Shown here: piece by piece, positions 44,801 to 57,200 of the stretch
Position numbering within the stretch: the first letter of the stretch is position 1
Layout of the letters: each line of letters opens with the position of its first letter
Assembly: GCF_013008635.1 (NCBI RefSeq)
Contig: NZ_CP053096.1
Coordinates: 620,001 to 684,000 of the forward strand
Direction of reading: 5' to 3'
DNA from: Mycoplasma miroungigenitalium
GTDB lineage: Bacteria > Bacillota_I > Bacilli_A > Mycoplasmatales > Metamycoplasmataceae
DNA length: 64,000 nucleotides
The notes under the pieces: model-generated
Seen by the model: the letters and a program-made list of their open reading frames with translations, nothing else
The model's database searches: none
Told to the model about the DNA's origin: nothing
Made by a program: the position numbers and the translations under genes

Positions 44801-47800
44801 AATAGAGGGTTGATTTTGTTTTTCTTGATCATAATCTGATTTAGCTTGATTAATTTCGTTAGCTTGAGATTTGGATGTATCTAAATTATTTACTTTATCG
44901 GTGTAAGATTGAGGATCTAAGATGTTTTGAGTAACAGTTGAAACTTGATTATCAGTAATTGCCTTATCGATTCAATCACTTGCTTTTTGATCTTGGGTAA
45001 ATTGTTCGGTTTTTGCTCTGTTTAATTCCGCTACTTTATTTTCTAAAGCATCGAAAGCATTTTTGGCAGCGATTGCTTTGTCATTGAATGCGGCTAATTT
45101 AGCTTTTAATTCTTCGATATGTGTAACTTTAGAATCTCCGTCAGCTAATTTTATATCTTCTTTTGAAGTTATGTTTTCTACTTCATCAAAAATGGTTTTC
45201 ATTTCTTCAGCAAGAGCATCTTTTAATGCTTTATATTTATCATCTTTAAAGGTATCTAATATTGATTGAAATTCATTATTGAAGTCAGTTTTAGTTTTTT
45301 CAACTTTTGCCTCGTTAAAGGCTTTTATAATTGTGTCAATAGATGTTTGTACATCATCTAATTTAATTTCATTTAATTTTTTATCGGCAACAGGCAATCA
45401 TTTAGAATCCTCAGGATTTAAGATTGCATTTAATTTATCCTTAATTTCTTTGTATTTAGGATCTGTTCATTCAGCAATGGTTTTTTTAATTACGTTTGTT
45501 GACACATGATCATAGTCACCAAGTCTATGTTTAACTTGGTCAATATGTTCTATTTCTTTCTGAGCAACTTGTAAAGCCTCAGCTAATTTTGATTTTGCTG
45601 ATTCGTAAGCTGCTTGATAAGCATCTTTTTGTTCAGGCGTTGTGAAATTATTTTGATTTACAGCATCAATTATGTCTTGTGCCTTTTTGATTTCTTCATT
45701 CAATCTGGTTTTGACTGCTAATTTAGCTTTTTGAGCAATAGCGTCTTCTTCAGCATCGATATCTTTTGAAATCAAATCGTTAATTTGAGTTAATGTTGAA
45801 TCATAATTAGTTACTGCTTCATCAACTGTTATTTTTTTAGATTCGGTGTCTTTATCGAATTGTTTTAGTTTAGAGATTTCATCAGTGATTTGTTTAATGG
45901 TTTTATTTTCAAAATTAGAAGCATAGTTTAATTGTAATTTTGATTCTTCAATTGCTTTTTCAATGTTATTGGTCAAATTATCGTGTTGTTTTTTAGCATT
46001 GCTTGTTGCTGATAATTCGCCTTTTAATGTATTCAATTTTGAAACTTGGTTATTATAATCCTCAATTGCTTTATTTTTTTCGACATCAGCTTTTGCATTT
46101 GCAAGAGCTTGTTGAGCGTCGTTATAACCTTTGATAATTTCTTCAGGATTTAATTTAGCTTCTGCTAATGTTTCAGCTAATTTATCTTTAGCAGCTTTAA
46201 CGGCCTTGTCATATTTATTTTTTGCATCTGGATATCCAGTAAAATCTGATTCAGTCAATTGGGTTTTTAGTTCATCATTGTATTTTTCATTAGCTTCTTT
46301 AACATTGTTTGCGTCTGTTAAAGCATTGTTTAGTTTTTCGATAACATTGTCATAATTATTGGTATTTAATGCATTTTTATCTGAAACTTCAGCAGAAATT
46401 GTATCTGAAACAATAGTATTATTATTAAATTTAGATATGGCATCTTCAATAATTTTTTTGGCCTCATTGTAAGAATTTAACTCTTTTTCTTTTGCTAAAT
46501 TTAATTCCTCAATTTTTGCATTAACGGCATCGTGTTTTTCAATCGCTTTATCAATTTTATTGGCATATTTATTTGTTGCTAAAGCATCAATATCTTTTTG
46601 GATTTGATCTTTATCAGTTGAACTTAATGCATCATCTTTAAGAGATTTCATTGCATTAATGATTGCAGTTTTAATATTGCTGTATTGAGCAGCAGGCTTG
46701 ATAATATCATTGTATTTTTGAGCAAAATCCTCTTGTTTGGTTGCTACATCACTTGCCTTTTGTAATTGTTCACATAAAGAGTCGATTTGTTCAGGGTCTT
46801 GTGAATCAATCACCATGGCATCTAGTTCTTGAATTAAATCATCTAATGAGTTATTTACTTGTTCAAAGCCGCTAATTCTGTTATTTACAACTTTATTTGC
46901 ATTTGATTTTATAACATTAAATCTAGATTTAGCAGCTTGAACCAAAACAGCCTTAAGTGCTTTTTCGGCATTAATGTATGTTTTAACATCATTAGTTTTA
47001 TTTGATGCATGTTGTTGAATTCGTGTGGTTACATCATTAATTCATTTTTCAAGTTCAGCTATAACACTGGCATATTCGGGTTTTTCTTTTAATTTGTTTG
47101 CAGTTGTTAAAGCTTGTGAGTAGTTTTCGAAGGCTTGATCAAGCTCTTGTTTCTTGACACTTAATGAAGAGTTTAATTCATTTAATTCATTAGTTTTTGC
47201 AATGATATTCTCTAATGTAGTAGCATTGTAGTTATTTTCTTTATCCACGCTTTTGTTGCTTTGAATTACAACATTGTTAGTGTCGTTTTGTAATTTTGCA
47301 TACTTGTCAATTTCGTTCATTGCTTCAATAGAAGAATTCACATTTGCTAATGCTTTTTCATATTGATCAATAATACTTGTTCTTTTATCTTTAAAACTAT
47401 CTTTAAGTTCTTTAAGCTGTTTTTGTGCTTGGGCATAAGCTTTAATAACTTCTTCTGGTGATGGTTGAGATTCTAATTTATTATTTAAAGCATCAAGAAT
47501 CTTACCAACTGCTTCATTATATTCATTCTTGGTTTTTTCGTCTATACCAAAATGTGCGTCATCATTTTTATTGTTTAATTCTGTATCATAAGCTTTTTTA
47601 GCTTCATTAATAGCTTTAGCTTGGATTAAGGCTTCATTTAATTTTGATTCATAATCTTGATATCTTGCTATATTGTCTTTATCTTCGGGTTTTATGACGC
47701 TAGTTGAATAATTTTCAAGAGCTTTTTCAATAATTTTATGAGCTATTGGACTGTTAGCTAAATTATTGACGTCAAAATCTCTTAATTCTTGTTCTTTTGC

Positions 47801-48658
47801 ATTTAAATCGTATTTTGCTTTATCTAATTGTGCTTTTTGGAATGCGTCTTGTAATTTTTTTGTTGCATCCAAAATAACATTCTCAACTGGAGGGTGTTGT
47901 GGATTTGGTAATGCTCGTAGATCTTGAGCATTTTTTATGTTTGTTAAGTCTGCTTTTAAGTGAGAATATTTAGCATCAGTAAAATTTTGTGACATTCATT
48001 TAGCAACTTCGTCACTTAATTTTTTATATGCGTTTGCTAATTCTTCATTACGTTTTGCTTGTGATAAGAAATTTTGAGCGTCAATGGCAAGTTCGCGTTC
48101 TGCTATATCTTGTGGATTATTTTTATATGTGATTTTAACGTGGAATGCCACGTTTTCTTTTTCATCAATTTTAAAATCGCTGAATTCATAGTTGTATTCA
48201 TTACTGTTATTTAAATTAGAAATTAATTTATCAAATGATGGATTTTGTTTCATGCTTGTTACAAATTCATTAGCGGTTTGTTCTGAATCGCCTTTGGTTA
48301 TCACATCACCAAATAAATCATCTTCAGCTGTTTTGAATCCTGTAAATTCGTAATCTAATTTAACGTCTTTGTTATTTTGTTTGATAGTAGCGTTAACGTG
48401 TACACGAGCAATTTTTTTACCGTTTTCAGTTGTGATTATATCGTGGGTTATACTTTCGATTTTGTAATCTTTCTTATCGATAGTTTCGCCTTTGAAAACA
48501 AACGATATATCGTCAGCAGTAATCGAACCTGCTTTTTTCAATTCCGAGCCAGATTTTAATTTGGCTTGGATTTTTGTATCGATTAAAGCTACGGCGGTAA
48601 CAACTGCTGTGGCAGCTGCAGCGCCGGTGGTTAATGATTTTAATATTATTTTTTTCAT
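38846..48658 (-). CDS. Giant coiled-coil surface protein A, 3270 aa (Lmp/Msp-like)
   Basis: One continuous UGA-decoding frame of about 360 kDa, starting at AGGGAGGAAAT-ATG and ending with TAATAA. The N-terminus (MKKIILKSLTTGAAAATAVV) is a signal or anchor helix without a lipobox cysteine. Residues about 35-215 look beta-rich; then roughly 2500 residues are Ala/Lys/Asn/Asp-rich helical repeats of about 80-100 residues with ALxxAK and NDAKxxI patterns, fibre-like. The last 450 residues are Tyr/Trp-rich and probably globular, with HQVAH (3124-3128) resembling a degenerate HExxH. Paralogous to the 54-59 kb gene, with one segment (42806-43120) nearly identical at DNA level. It resembles the massive Lmp/Msp surface proteins of the hominis group; likely an adhesin, unproven. 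Confidence 0.85.
42806..43120 (-). repeat. Inverted repeat copy 1 (within giant protein A)
   Basis: About 315 bp, roughly 90% identical to 56111-56424 on the opposite strand, with perfect blocks of 35-38 bp. It encodes the module starting SDALNSQK and ending INDYETIAAAQ in the same codon phase as the partner copy. Confidence 0.9.
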
Positions 48659-48731
48659 ATTTCCTCCCTAAACTTTGATATAAAAAATCATATGAATATA
48701 CCAATAGAAATATCTAAGTTTATTTTATTAT

Positions 48732-48737
48732 TATAAA
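48732..48737 (-). promoter_or_regulatory. -10 box of giant protein A
   Basis: TATAAT on the minus strand, about 73 nt before the ATG, with AGGGAGG as ribosome site. No good -35 hexamer is visible at the expected distance; an A15/T15 tract lies 34 nt further upstream. Confidence 0.45.
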
Positions 48738-48771
48738 AATAATAAACATATTTCTTTTTTGACTAGTGCAA

Positions 48772-48786
48772 AAAAAAAAAAAAAAA
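48772..48786. repeat. 15-base A/T homopolymer in the divergent promoter region
   Basis: Fifteen consecutive A on the plus strand, the longest homopolymer noticed in the window. On the minus strand it lies just upstream of the -35 region of giant protein A. On the plus strand it follows TTGACT (48761-48766), in the position of a -35/-10 spacer. Confidence 0.85.
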
Positions 48787-49188
48787 TATGGAAACATTTT
48801 TTTAAAATGATATTTTATTTTTTGGATTTTTTTGTTAGAACAGAATATTACTCAATAACAGAGAGATATTTTTGTCAATTAGCATTCTAAAATCAGTAAA
48901 TTAAATGAAATTGATTTATTAAAAAAACTGATTGAATTAATTTTGTGCTTATTTACGACTAAAAATTGTTGGTTTGTTTCAGATAATAATTTTAAGCTGA
49001 TTTTATTACGAGTTATAGGATTTCTTAAACGAATTGCCAACTAATTATCTATGTTTCCGTCTCTTTATTTTGTTTATGATTTGTTTCGGTAAAAATATTA
49101 TTTTGGCAATATTTCCATAAAAACATAGAAGTTTTCATATTTTAATAGGGTTTTTGGTGCACTTTATATCTAAAAACCCGTAAATTAA
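48787..49188. other. Non-coding divergent region with possible pseudoknot
   Basis: No ORF supported. ATTGCCAA (49033-49040) pairs with TTGGCAAT (49103-49110), and TCTATGTTT (49048-49056) pairs with AAACATAGA (49121-49129); these stems cross. GGGTTTTT (49148-49155) pairs with AAAAACCC (49172-49179), ending nine bases before the -10 box of the next gene. Confidence 0.35.
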
Positions 49189-49194
49189 TATAAT
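49189..49194 (+). promoter_or_regulatory. -10 box of surface protein B
   Basis: TATAAT about 55 nt before the ATG at 49249. The GGGTTTTT/AAAAACCC inverted repeat sits across the -35 region. Confidence 0.5.
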
Positions 49195-49248
49195 TTTGAT
49201 ATATAAATTAATTTTTTATTTTAAATTATGGGAATGAAAGGAGTTTTT

Positions 49249-52200
49249 ATGAATGACAATAAAAACAAAAAAGCTAAATTTTTATCGATAATTACGGGGG
49301 GGGCTACCATCGTCGCGTCAGCGCTGACGTTGTATTCAATTATTGAACAGCAAACAAATTTCAATAAAGCAGACCCAAAGTTTGAATTCTTACTTGACAA
49401 GGGAATTTCTAAATTAAATTCTGACGAAATTAACAATGTCAAAAATTATAAAATTTCATCGAAAAACGGTTCCAAAATCATTTTTTTAAGAGCAAGAAAG
49501 AATAATGATATCAACGGTTTAGAAATCGAGTATTATGTTGAATTAAATAATAAAAAATCAGGTTTAATGAAATCGGTTGTATATATTAATCCTGAGATAT
49601 TAAATATTAAACCAGACACAACAGCCTCTAAAACAAAGTTTGACGAAACTAAAACTAAAGTAAACGAATATATCGCAACATTAGATCAAACAAAAGACAA
49701 ACCAATTATTGACAATCTAACAAATGCAGTTGCTGCAGGTCAAAATGTAGTTGATAAACCGGAAGCGACAAACGCCGAAATTACTCTAGAATCAATTAAT
49801 TTGGAAAATAAACTAGAAAATATTAAAGCCAAAGAAGCTTTAAAAGCAGAATTAGAGAAAATCAAGAATATTGAAACCAAAAATGAACAAGCAAAATCCA
49901 AAAAAGAACAAACTATAGCTGAGTTAACCGCAGTCATAAATAATGATAATGCGACTAACATTGAATTGGCTGTTAGTTTAGCCAAATCTAAAGATTTTGC
50001 AAGTGAAATCGAAAAACTAAATGAACCAGTTGTTGTTATTGACACAACAGCCTCTAAAACAAAGTTTGACGAAACTAAAACTAAAGTAAACGAATATATC
50101 GCAACATTAGATCAAACAAAAGATAAACCAATTATTGACAATCTAACAAATGCAGTTGCTGCTGGTCAAAATGTAGTTGATAAACCGGAAGCGACAAACG
50201 CCGAAATTACTCTAGAATCAATTAATTTGGAAAATAAACTAGAAAATATTAAAGCCAAAGAAGCTTTAAAAGCAGAATTAGAGAAAATCAAGAATGTTGA
50301 AACCAAAAATGAACAAGCGCAATCCAAAAAAGAACAAACTATAGCTGAGTTAACCGCAGTCATAAATAATGATAATGCGACTAACACTGAATTGGCTGTT
50401 AGTTTAACTAAAGCTAAAGATGATGAATTTAAAATTTCTTATTTAAATAACACTATATCTGTTATTGATGCTGAAGCAGCTGAAAAATCATTTAATAATG
50501 CAAAAGTGGAGTTATCTGCTTACGCTAAAACTCTAGATAACGAAAGAGATGGTGATTTAATTAAGTTAATAAATGAAATTATTGATAAATCACAAAAAGA
50601 GTTTGATAGTCCAAACGTAACAAATCAAGAAATAATTGTGTTGGCAAACAAATTACAAAATCATTTAGAACTAACCAAAGCCAAAATTCGCATAAGAGAT
50701 TTACAAGAACAACTAGACAGCTCAATTAAACCTCCATCCGTTTATATTGCCGGCGACAAATCTAAAGACTCAATTTTAAAAGATTATCAAACAAAAATTG
50801 AAGAATTTACAAACGCTTTTACCAAAAAAACAAAAGACCTTTCAAATAAATATAATTCAGAAACAATTAACGAAAGTGATAATAAAGTCGATTTTCCGAA
50901 AGCATATAAAGAAATTCATGATCCAAATAATCATATTAAGTCATTTAACAATGAATTCAGCGAATTACTTTCAAAAGAAAAATTTTGAGTTAAAAACCAA
51001 CTGTCTTTACCCGAAGACCAAAGAGAAAAAAATTCTGTAATCGTTGAAAAAATCAATGCATTACACCAAACAAATTATCTATGAATGGTTAGAACAAATT
51101 TAGAAGAAAAAATTGAGATTTCTAGAGAACATATACGTCATTTTATTAGGACTTTGTCAGGAATGAAATACCAAGATATTAGCAATGTTTTAGTGTCTAA
51201 ATTAAAACAAAAACCATCACAAAATCCTGCTAAAGATTATATTTTTACTGAGACTACCACAATTACACATTTAGCTAAAATAAACCAAAATTTAATAAAC
51301 TTATTATCAACTATTCCGGGCAAAATCGTAAAAGCAGATTTTCTTCAAGATGTTGATAATGACAAAAAACACACTATTCCAGCTATATTGAACTTTTACA
51401 GAGATTCAGATAATATTAATGAGAGTGAAAAACCCTGAGTTTTAAAACTAAAAGGCAATGGCGGAAATGTATTTAATCAAAAAGCTTTCGATATTGAGCA
51501 AAGCGTGAAACATATTGATGATATTGATTATGTGCATATTCATAACAAAATCTCTGAGTACTATACTTTAAAAAATGATTATATTGATGCATATAAAAAA
51601 TTAACTGAAGAAATAACTGATAAATTTATTAAAACCGAAATGGCTAAACGCTTAGGTGACGGTAATGATATCAGTGATTTAATGAATGCATTATTTGAGC
51701 AAGAAAAACAAGAAAAGTCAAATAATATCTTCAACAGTTCTTCAAACAGTGGTGTAAAAAACTTTTTATCTACCCAAAGAGATTTTATTTTAAAAATAAT
51801 TGAAGGAATGAAACTTTTACCTGTATCTACAGGTGTAAATGTTCTTTCAAAGGGGAATCAAGCCCGTAGAGCTTATGAAAGTGCAATTCTTTCAGAAATA
51901 ACAAAATTGGAAACACCATTCACTGCCATCTCCAACAAAATTAATGAATTTGTAAACCAGATTAAAAATAATAAACGTCAATATCAACAAACTTTTTATG
52001 ATGATGCAAATTTAAACACCACACGTTTCAACAATTTCTTAACAGCTATTGATAAATATAGTGGTAATAGTACAACTAAAGTAAAAACCATTTTTGATAA
52101 ATACACTGAAGCTTTAGATAATTTTCAATGAAGTGCTAATTCAGTTGGAGAAAAAATAACAAATTTAACATCTTTACTTAAATATGAAAATAATTATTTC

Positions 52201-53388
52201 AAATCAATAACACCCGCACTAAAAAGTTATTACGATAATAAAATGAGTAGTGCTGAAATTAAGGATTTATTAGCATCTAAACTGGTGGATAGTCAAATAA
52301 TTTATGCATTTGGTGTCGAAGATGATGGTTCATACGGAACTTTATTCCAATATGGTGGATACGCACAATTTTCATACCAATCAGATTTATCTGGCTTAAC
52401 AAGTAAACATAAATGAAGCAACCAGAGTGATTACCTTGATTCATTTGGATTATTATCATTAACAGATGGTTTAGGAAATATGGCTAAAAAATATATAAAA
52501 GATATTTCACGTTTAATTAATAATAATACATCCGAAATAGTTGGAGATAAAATTCAATCTTTTGCCTACGCTTTATTCCTATTGTCTGATGATCAGGAAG
52601 GAAACGAACAAATTAATAAAGACAAAAATTTAATTTTGAATACCGAAATATGAAATTGATACAATGGCGGAAAGTCTTATTGAGTATATTCACTATTAGG
52701 TGATGATGCAACATATTGATACCACATAGGTATTTATGAAATACTAACCTATTTACTATTAGGTTTAATAGATGCATATCAAGCCAAATATAAAGAAGTT
52801 AACAATCATGAACCGGATGGTAACTATGATTCAAAAGTTGAGCTTGATTCTAATAATTCAAACATCTTTAAATATGCTAAATTTATATTGGATGTTTACG
52901 GAGTTAACACTTTTAAAAGTTGAGTAAAATCTAACGATAATTTAAGATTTACAAACTTTAATTCAGAAACTCAAGAATTTCAACACAATAATTACGCTGG
53001 CAACAGTGCATATAGTGGTATTACTTCTGTGACAATTGGTAAAGATTTAACAAGTAGAGATATTACTAACATAGATTATGTAAACAATGGACAAACGCAG
53101 ACTGTTTCTTCAGGATCAGAAGTCGATGCTAAAATTTGATTGTCACAAAATGTCAAACCTAATTTATTCAAAGCTTATGAATTGCTTCATAAGGAATTAA
53201 TTAAATTATCAAGTAATATCAATAATGAATACATTAAACCTATCATTAATAAACAATTTATGTCGTTAATTAATTCCGAGACTAATTATCACAAAAAAAT
53301 TAAACGCAATGTTATTAAAAACTATACTGTATTAGACACAAGTAGTTTAAATGATTTTGTCTGATTGAAGAATAAACTTAAAAAATAA
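49249..53388 (+). CDS. Large surface protein B, 1379 aa, with tandem duplication
   Basis: The start at 49249 follows AAAGGAG; the in-frame ATG at 49228 overlaps that site and is rejected. A single N-terminal hydrophobic helix (about 12-34) acts as signal anchor, then a small folded domain (about 40-120). Next come two copies of a 142-residue helical module beginning TASKTKFDETKTKVNEY (about 124-393), the coiled-coil zone, and a C-terminal 550 residues rich in Tyr, Trp and Asn (UGA-coded Trp) that look globular. Same architecture as proteins A and C, to which it is probably related. Terminator 6 nt after the stop. Function unknown; surface structural or adhesive role inferred. Confidence 0.85.
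49615..50430 (+). repeat. In-frame tandem direct repeat, 426-bp period
   Basis: Copy 1 starts at 49615 and copy 2 at 50041, an offset of exactly 142 codons. About 370 bp match with only six or so differences seen before the copies diverge near 50410. Reads as a recent duplication within surface protein B. Confidence 0.92.
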
Positions 53389-53393
53389 ATTTT

Positions 53394-53425
53394 AAAACCT
53401 TCGTAAAACCACGAGGGTTTTGTTT
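53394..53425 (+). terminator. Terminator after surface protein B
   Basis: AAAACCTTCGT (53394-53404) pairs with ACGAGGGTTTT (53411-53421), 11 bp with one U-G pair, followed by a T-rich stretch. Confidence 0.85.
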
Positions 53426-53521
53426 ATTTAGTTTTTTTGAACACGCGTAAAAGAAAATTATAGTATATCAGCCGAAATTAGAAATTTTGCTCAGTTAATC
53501 ATCACAGATAGGCTATTTTAA

Positions 53522-54170
53522 TTTTAATATTATCAATTAATAAAATCTTCTGTGAGTTAAGAACTCAAAAAAGCCTTTTTTATTTTCAGAAAATGCTTTT
53601 TTGATGTATACATATATGATTTAAATGCAAAATTTAATTGAGTTTATTCGCTTGTATGAAAACAGTTTTTAAAATTTTATTAATCAGTTCTTGATATGTT
53701 TTAGAAGCAATTTAAGAATCTGTTCTGAAACTAATAAGTTTTTTTCAAGCAATTCTTTTTCTCTCGTGTTTGAGTTTCTTAATTCGTTGATTACATTGTA
53801 TAAGTTAATTGCAAATTCTCTACTTTGTTTAACAGCGCGATAAAACTTTTAGTAAAGAGTTTTCATAAATTAAATAATGTCTTTTGCAAAATAGTTGGTA
53901 ATCTGTCAATTATTCTCCTTTCAAATCTTCACTTTTAAAATCTTATTCTCAATAATAAACATTAATTCTCCTGAAGAATTCATTACAAAATTTGCTTTTC
54001 CATCACCCATGTAAAATCTTTTATTTTCATCTGTAATTGGAACATAATAGTTGTTCATATGTTTATTAAATCTGTGATTATATGCTTGTATTATTTCTTT
54101 TGAGTGTATATTAATAGCTTCAATAGATAAATAATTTATTTTTAATTTTTAATATTATCAATTAATAAAA
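53522..54170. repeat. 24-bp direct repeats flanking a decayed segment
   Basis: TTTTAATATTATCAATTAAT followed by AAAA occurs at 53522-53545 and again at 54147-54170, with similar AT-rich flanks beyond the identical core. The 600 bp between contain gene remnants. Confidence 0.6.
53669..54141 (-). pseudogene. Remnant of a minus-strand gene, family unknown
   Basis: Two open pieces in different frames. The first (stop at 53870) reads ...YYVPITDENKRFYMGDGKANF and KVKIWKENNW with UGA as Trp. The second (stop at 53669) reads KFYRAVKQSREFAINLYNV then a helical ELRNSNTREKELLEKN tail. Neither has a good start or ribosome site, so this looks like a decayed gene lying between direct repeats. No family recognised. 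Confidence 0.35.
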
Positions 54171-54232
54171 GCTTTACTAATTAGTAATATAATATTTTGA
54201 GAATAAAATATTAAATAGAGATAGAGGAAAAA

Positions 54233-57200
54233 ATGAAAAAAATAGTTACTTTACTGACAACAAGCGTTGCAACAGTGACTGTTGCTGGTACTGTGGTTGC
54301 AATTCTGGAATCTGATCCTATTGTCAGATTTCAATGAACCCAAGAAGCATTGAACAAAAAACCTAGTTTACTTTTAAAAAATGAATTAAAAGTATTTTTA
54401 AAAGTAAACAATTTTGATAGTAGAGAAATCACTGATTTTGAAATTATTGATTATAACGATACAGATGGTACCTTGACAGTTAGATTCAATTGGGAGGGTA
54501 CAGGTACAAATGTAAATAGTAATAGAATCATTATTTTTAGTAATTTTAAGACAGCAAAAGACGATATATCTACATCTAATTTGAATGAAAAATGATTTAA
54601 ATCTAAAACTATATTAGAAATATATAATTCATTAATAAATAATGAAACGAAATTACTTGAAAACACAAATAATGGTGATTCATACAATGTGAAATACAAT
54701 AATATATTTTTTGACAATAACAATAATTTAGTCTTCGATGCGATATTAACAAATAAAAATCCTGATTTTATCAGTGATTCATCCAACCGTCAATTTAAAA
54801 TATCGTTAAATGATATGGATTCTAACCCTGAATTAATTGCTAAAATTCACTCAGATGTCGTGAACAGAATCAAAGAGTTTATTGAACAACTGAAAAAATC
54901 TAATAATGTTAATAATTATCAAGAAATTATCAACTCCTTAGAACTTTCATTAAAGAATAATTCAACATTTTTAGGTTTAGACGATGCTAAAGAAAAAATA
55001 AATCAATTAAATAAAGCCCTTGAAAAAGCAAATGTTAATATTGATGATAAAGATCAATTGACTCACGCAGCCCTTGAAAAATTAATGGAATCGATTAAAA
55101 AAGGCGAAGAAATCAGAAAAATTTTGTCAACTGATCCGATATCACATAAAAATCAGCTAGCTAAATTAGATGAGGAACTGATTAATTCACGTAAAGTCAG
55201 GGATACATCACCGGTAATGACATTAAATAGAATTGATGCTCAAACTAAAAATCAAATTATTAGAAATGATATTGACAATAAAACAGCACAAAACTATCTA
55301 GAATTTAAACAAGGCATTCTAGATAAAATTAAAGAGGTCAAAGCGGAAATAAATTATTTCAATAATTCTATTGTTGGTGACGAACAACACCAAGAAATTA
55401 AAGATAAACTAGTTGAATTAGATAAACTTGCTCAAGAATCTATTAATAAAGGTATATTACCTCAACAACAACAAGAATTATTAGGCACATATAAAAAACT
55501 GACAAGAAGTTTACTAGATTTAAGAGGTCAAAACTCTCAAATTGATAATCAAACAGATGAAATTAATAGAGTAAAACTTCAACAACTAATCAATAAAATT
55601 AACGATTCACTTGTCGATGAAAAATACAACGATTTTAGAGATAATATTATGAAAAATTCACTAAATGAATTGAATAGATCTATCACAAATGGTCAAAATG
55701 ATGTTGATATCAAACAATCATCAAAATATGTTGATGATATCTATTCATTAAGTAAGGCTTATGAAAAATTCAATACTGACTATGATGTATATTTAAATGA
55801 ATTTAATTCATTAGACGCTCAATTTAATTCGTTGCATAAGCAAGTTACAGACTTCAGAGATCAATTAAATGATCCAATTTATAGAGATATTGTTGCCAAC
55901 ATCAATCAAAAAATGCCACAAATAGCCTCCCCCAATATTATTAAAGATGATCGTGGCGAAATGGCGGATAAAAATGTTAAATTATCGGATTTATTAAAAG
56001 AAATTAAAAGTAATAAAGAAGTCATTGATAATGCTATTAAAATTTACAATAACCAAATTACCTTGCTTGATAAATTATCGAAAGATTCTAAGTATCAAAA
56101 AACACAACAAAGTGATGCATTGAATTCTCAAAAACAAACTTCACAAGATTTTATTACACAAGCTCAAAATAATAAATCTATTACTGTTCAAAACTATATA
56201 GATCAAACAGAAGCTTTAAAAACTAAAATTCAAGAAGCGGCTGTCAATGTTTATAATTCAATTAACTCAGATGTTGATAATTTATTGACTGAACTTAATA
56301 AAAATAGTGAATTATACAAAGATGAAATAGCTGCTCTAAATGCTGCTAAAGAGGCTAATAATCAAAACGGAACGAATAAGATAAATGATTATGAAACTAT
56401 TGCCGCTGCGCAAGAAGCTTTATTAAAATCATACAATTCTGCATTAAAAACTTCACTGGACAAGAGCAAAAGAGTCTATGAAACTGCTTATGATGTAGCA
56501 AAACAAAACGCAAAAGTTAACAATCCAGACGTCTATGAGAGTGCTAAAACTGCATACAAAACTGAAATCACAAAAATAAATAATGAAGTTGCGAAAGTAT
56601 CTATTGATGACTTGGATGGCAAGCGAAAAGCATTTGAAGAGGGCAAAATTGCCTTAGATAATGCTAAAATGGAATTCAAATCAGCCAAAAAACAAATTGA
56701 TGAAGATAAAAAAGTTGAATATGAAGCTAAAGCTAGTGAAGTAATTGACTTAGTAACTAAATTATCTAATTATCCGGATGTTGTTAAAGAATTAGAAAAC
56801 TCATTAAAAAATGCTAATATCGCAGTTGGAAAAAATGCTAATGGATATGCTGATGATAAAGCCTTAGCACCAAACTTTGTAGCTCAAATTGTAGCTTTAA
56901 ATGATGCAATTAAATTAGCAAATTTAACAGCTAAAGAACTTGCTAAAAAGAATTATGAAACAATTAAAAATGATGCCGAATCTGAATCCAACTCTACGAA
57001 TGAACAAGGATACTCAGGTTTAAAATCAGCCTTTGACATAAAAATCAAAGAGATAGATGCTCAATTAGCTGTTGACTTAAAAAACACTGATAATTCTAGC
57101 GATGAAAAACAGCGCGAATTATACGAAAGAGACCAAAAAACAATTGCAGACGCAAAAGTTAATTTCATTAAAGAGAAAGAAGTGGCTAAAACTGCAAAAC

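Noticed and set aside
49228-49248. ATG at 49228 as the start of surface protein B
   Set aside because: It would encode the ribosome-binding site itself (MGMKGVF); the ATG at 49249 has normal spacing.
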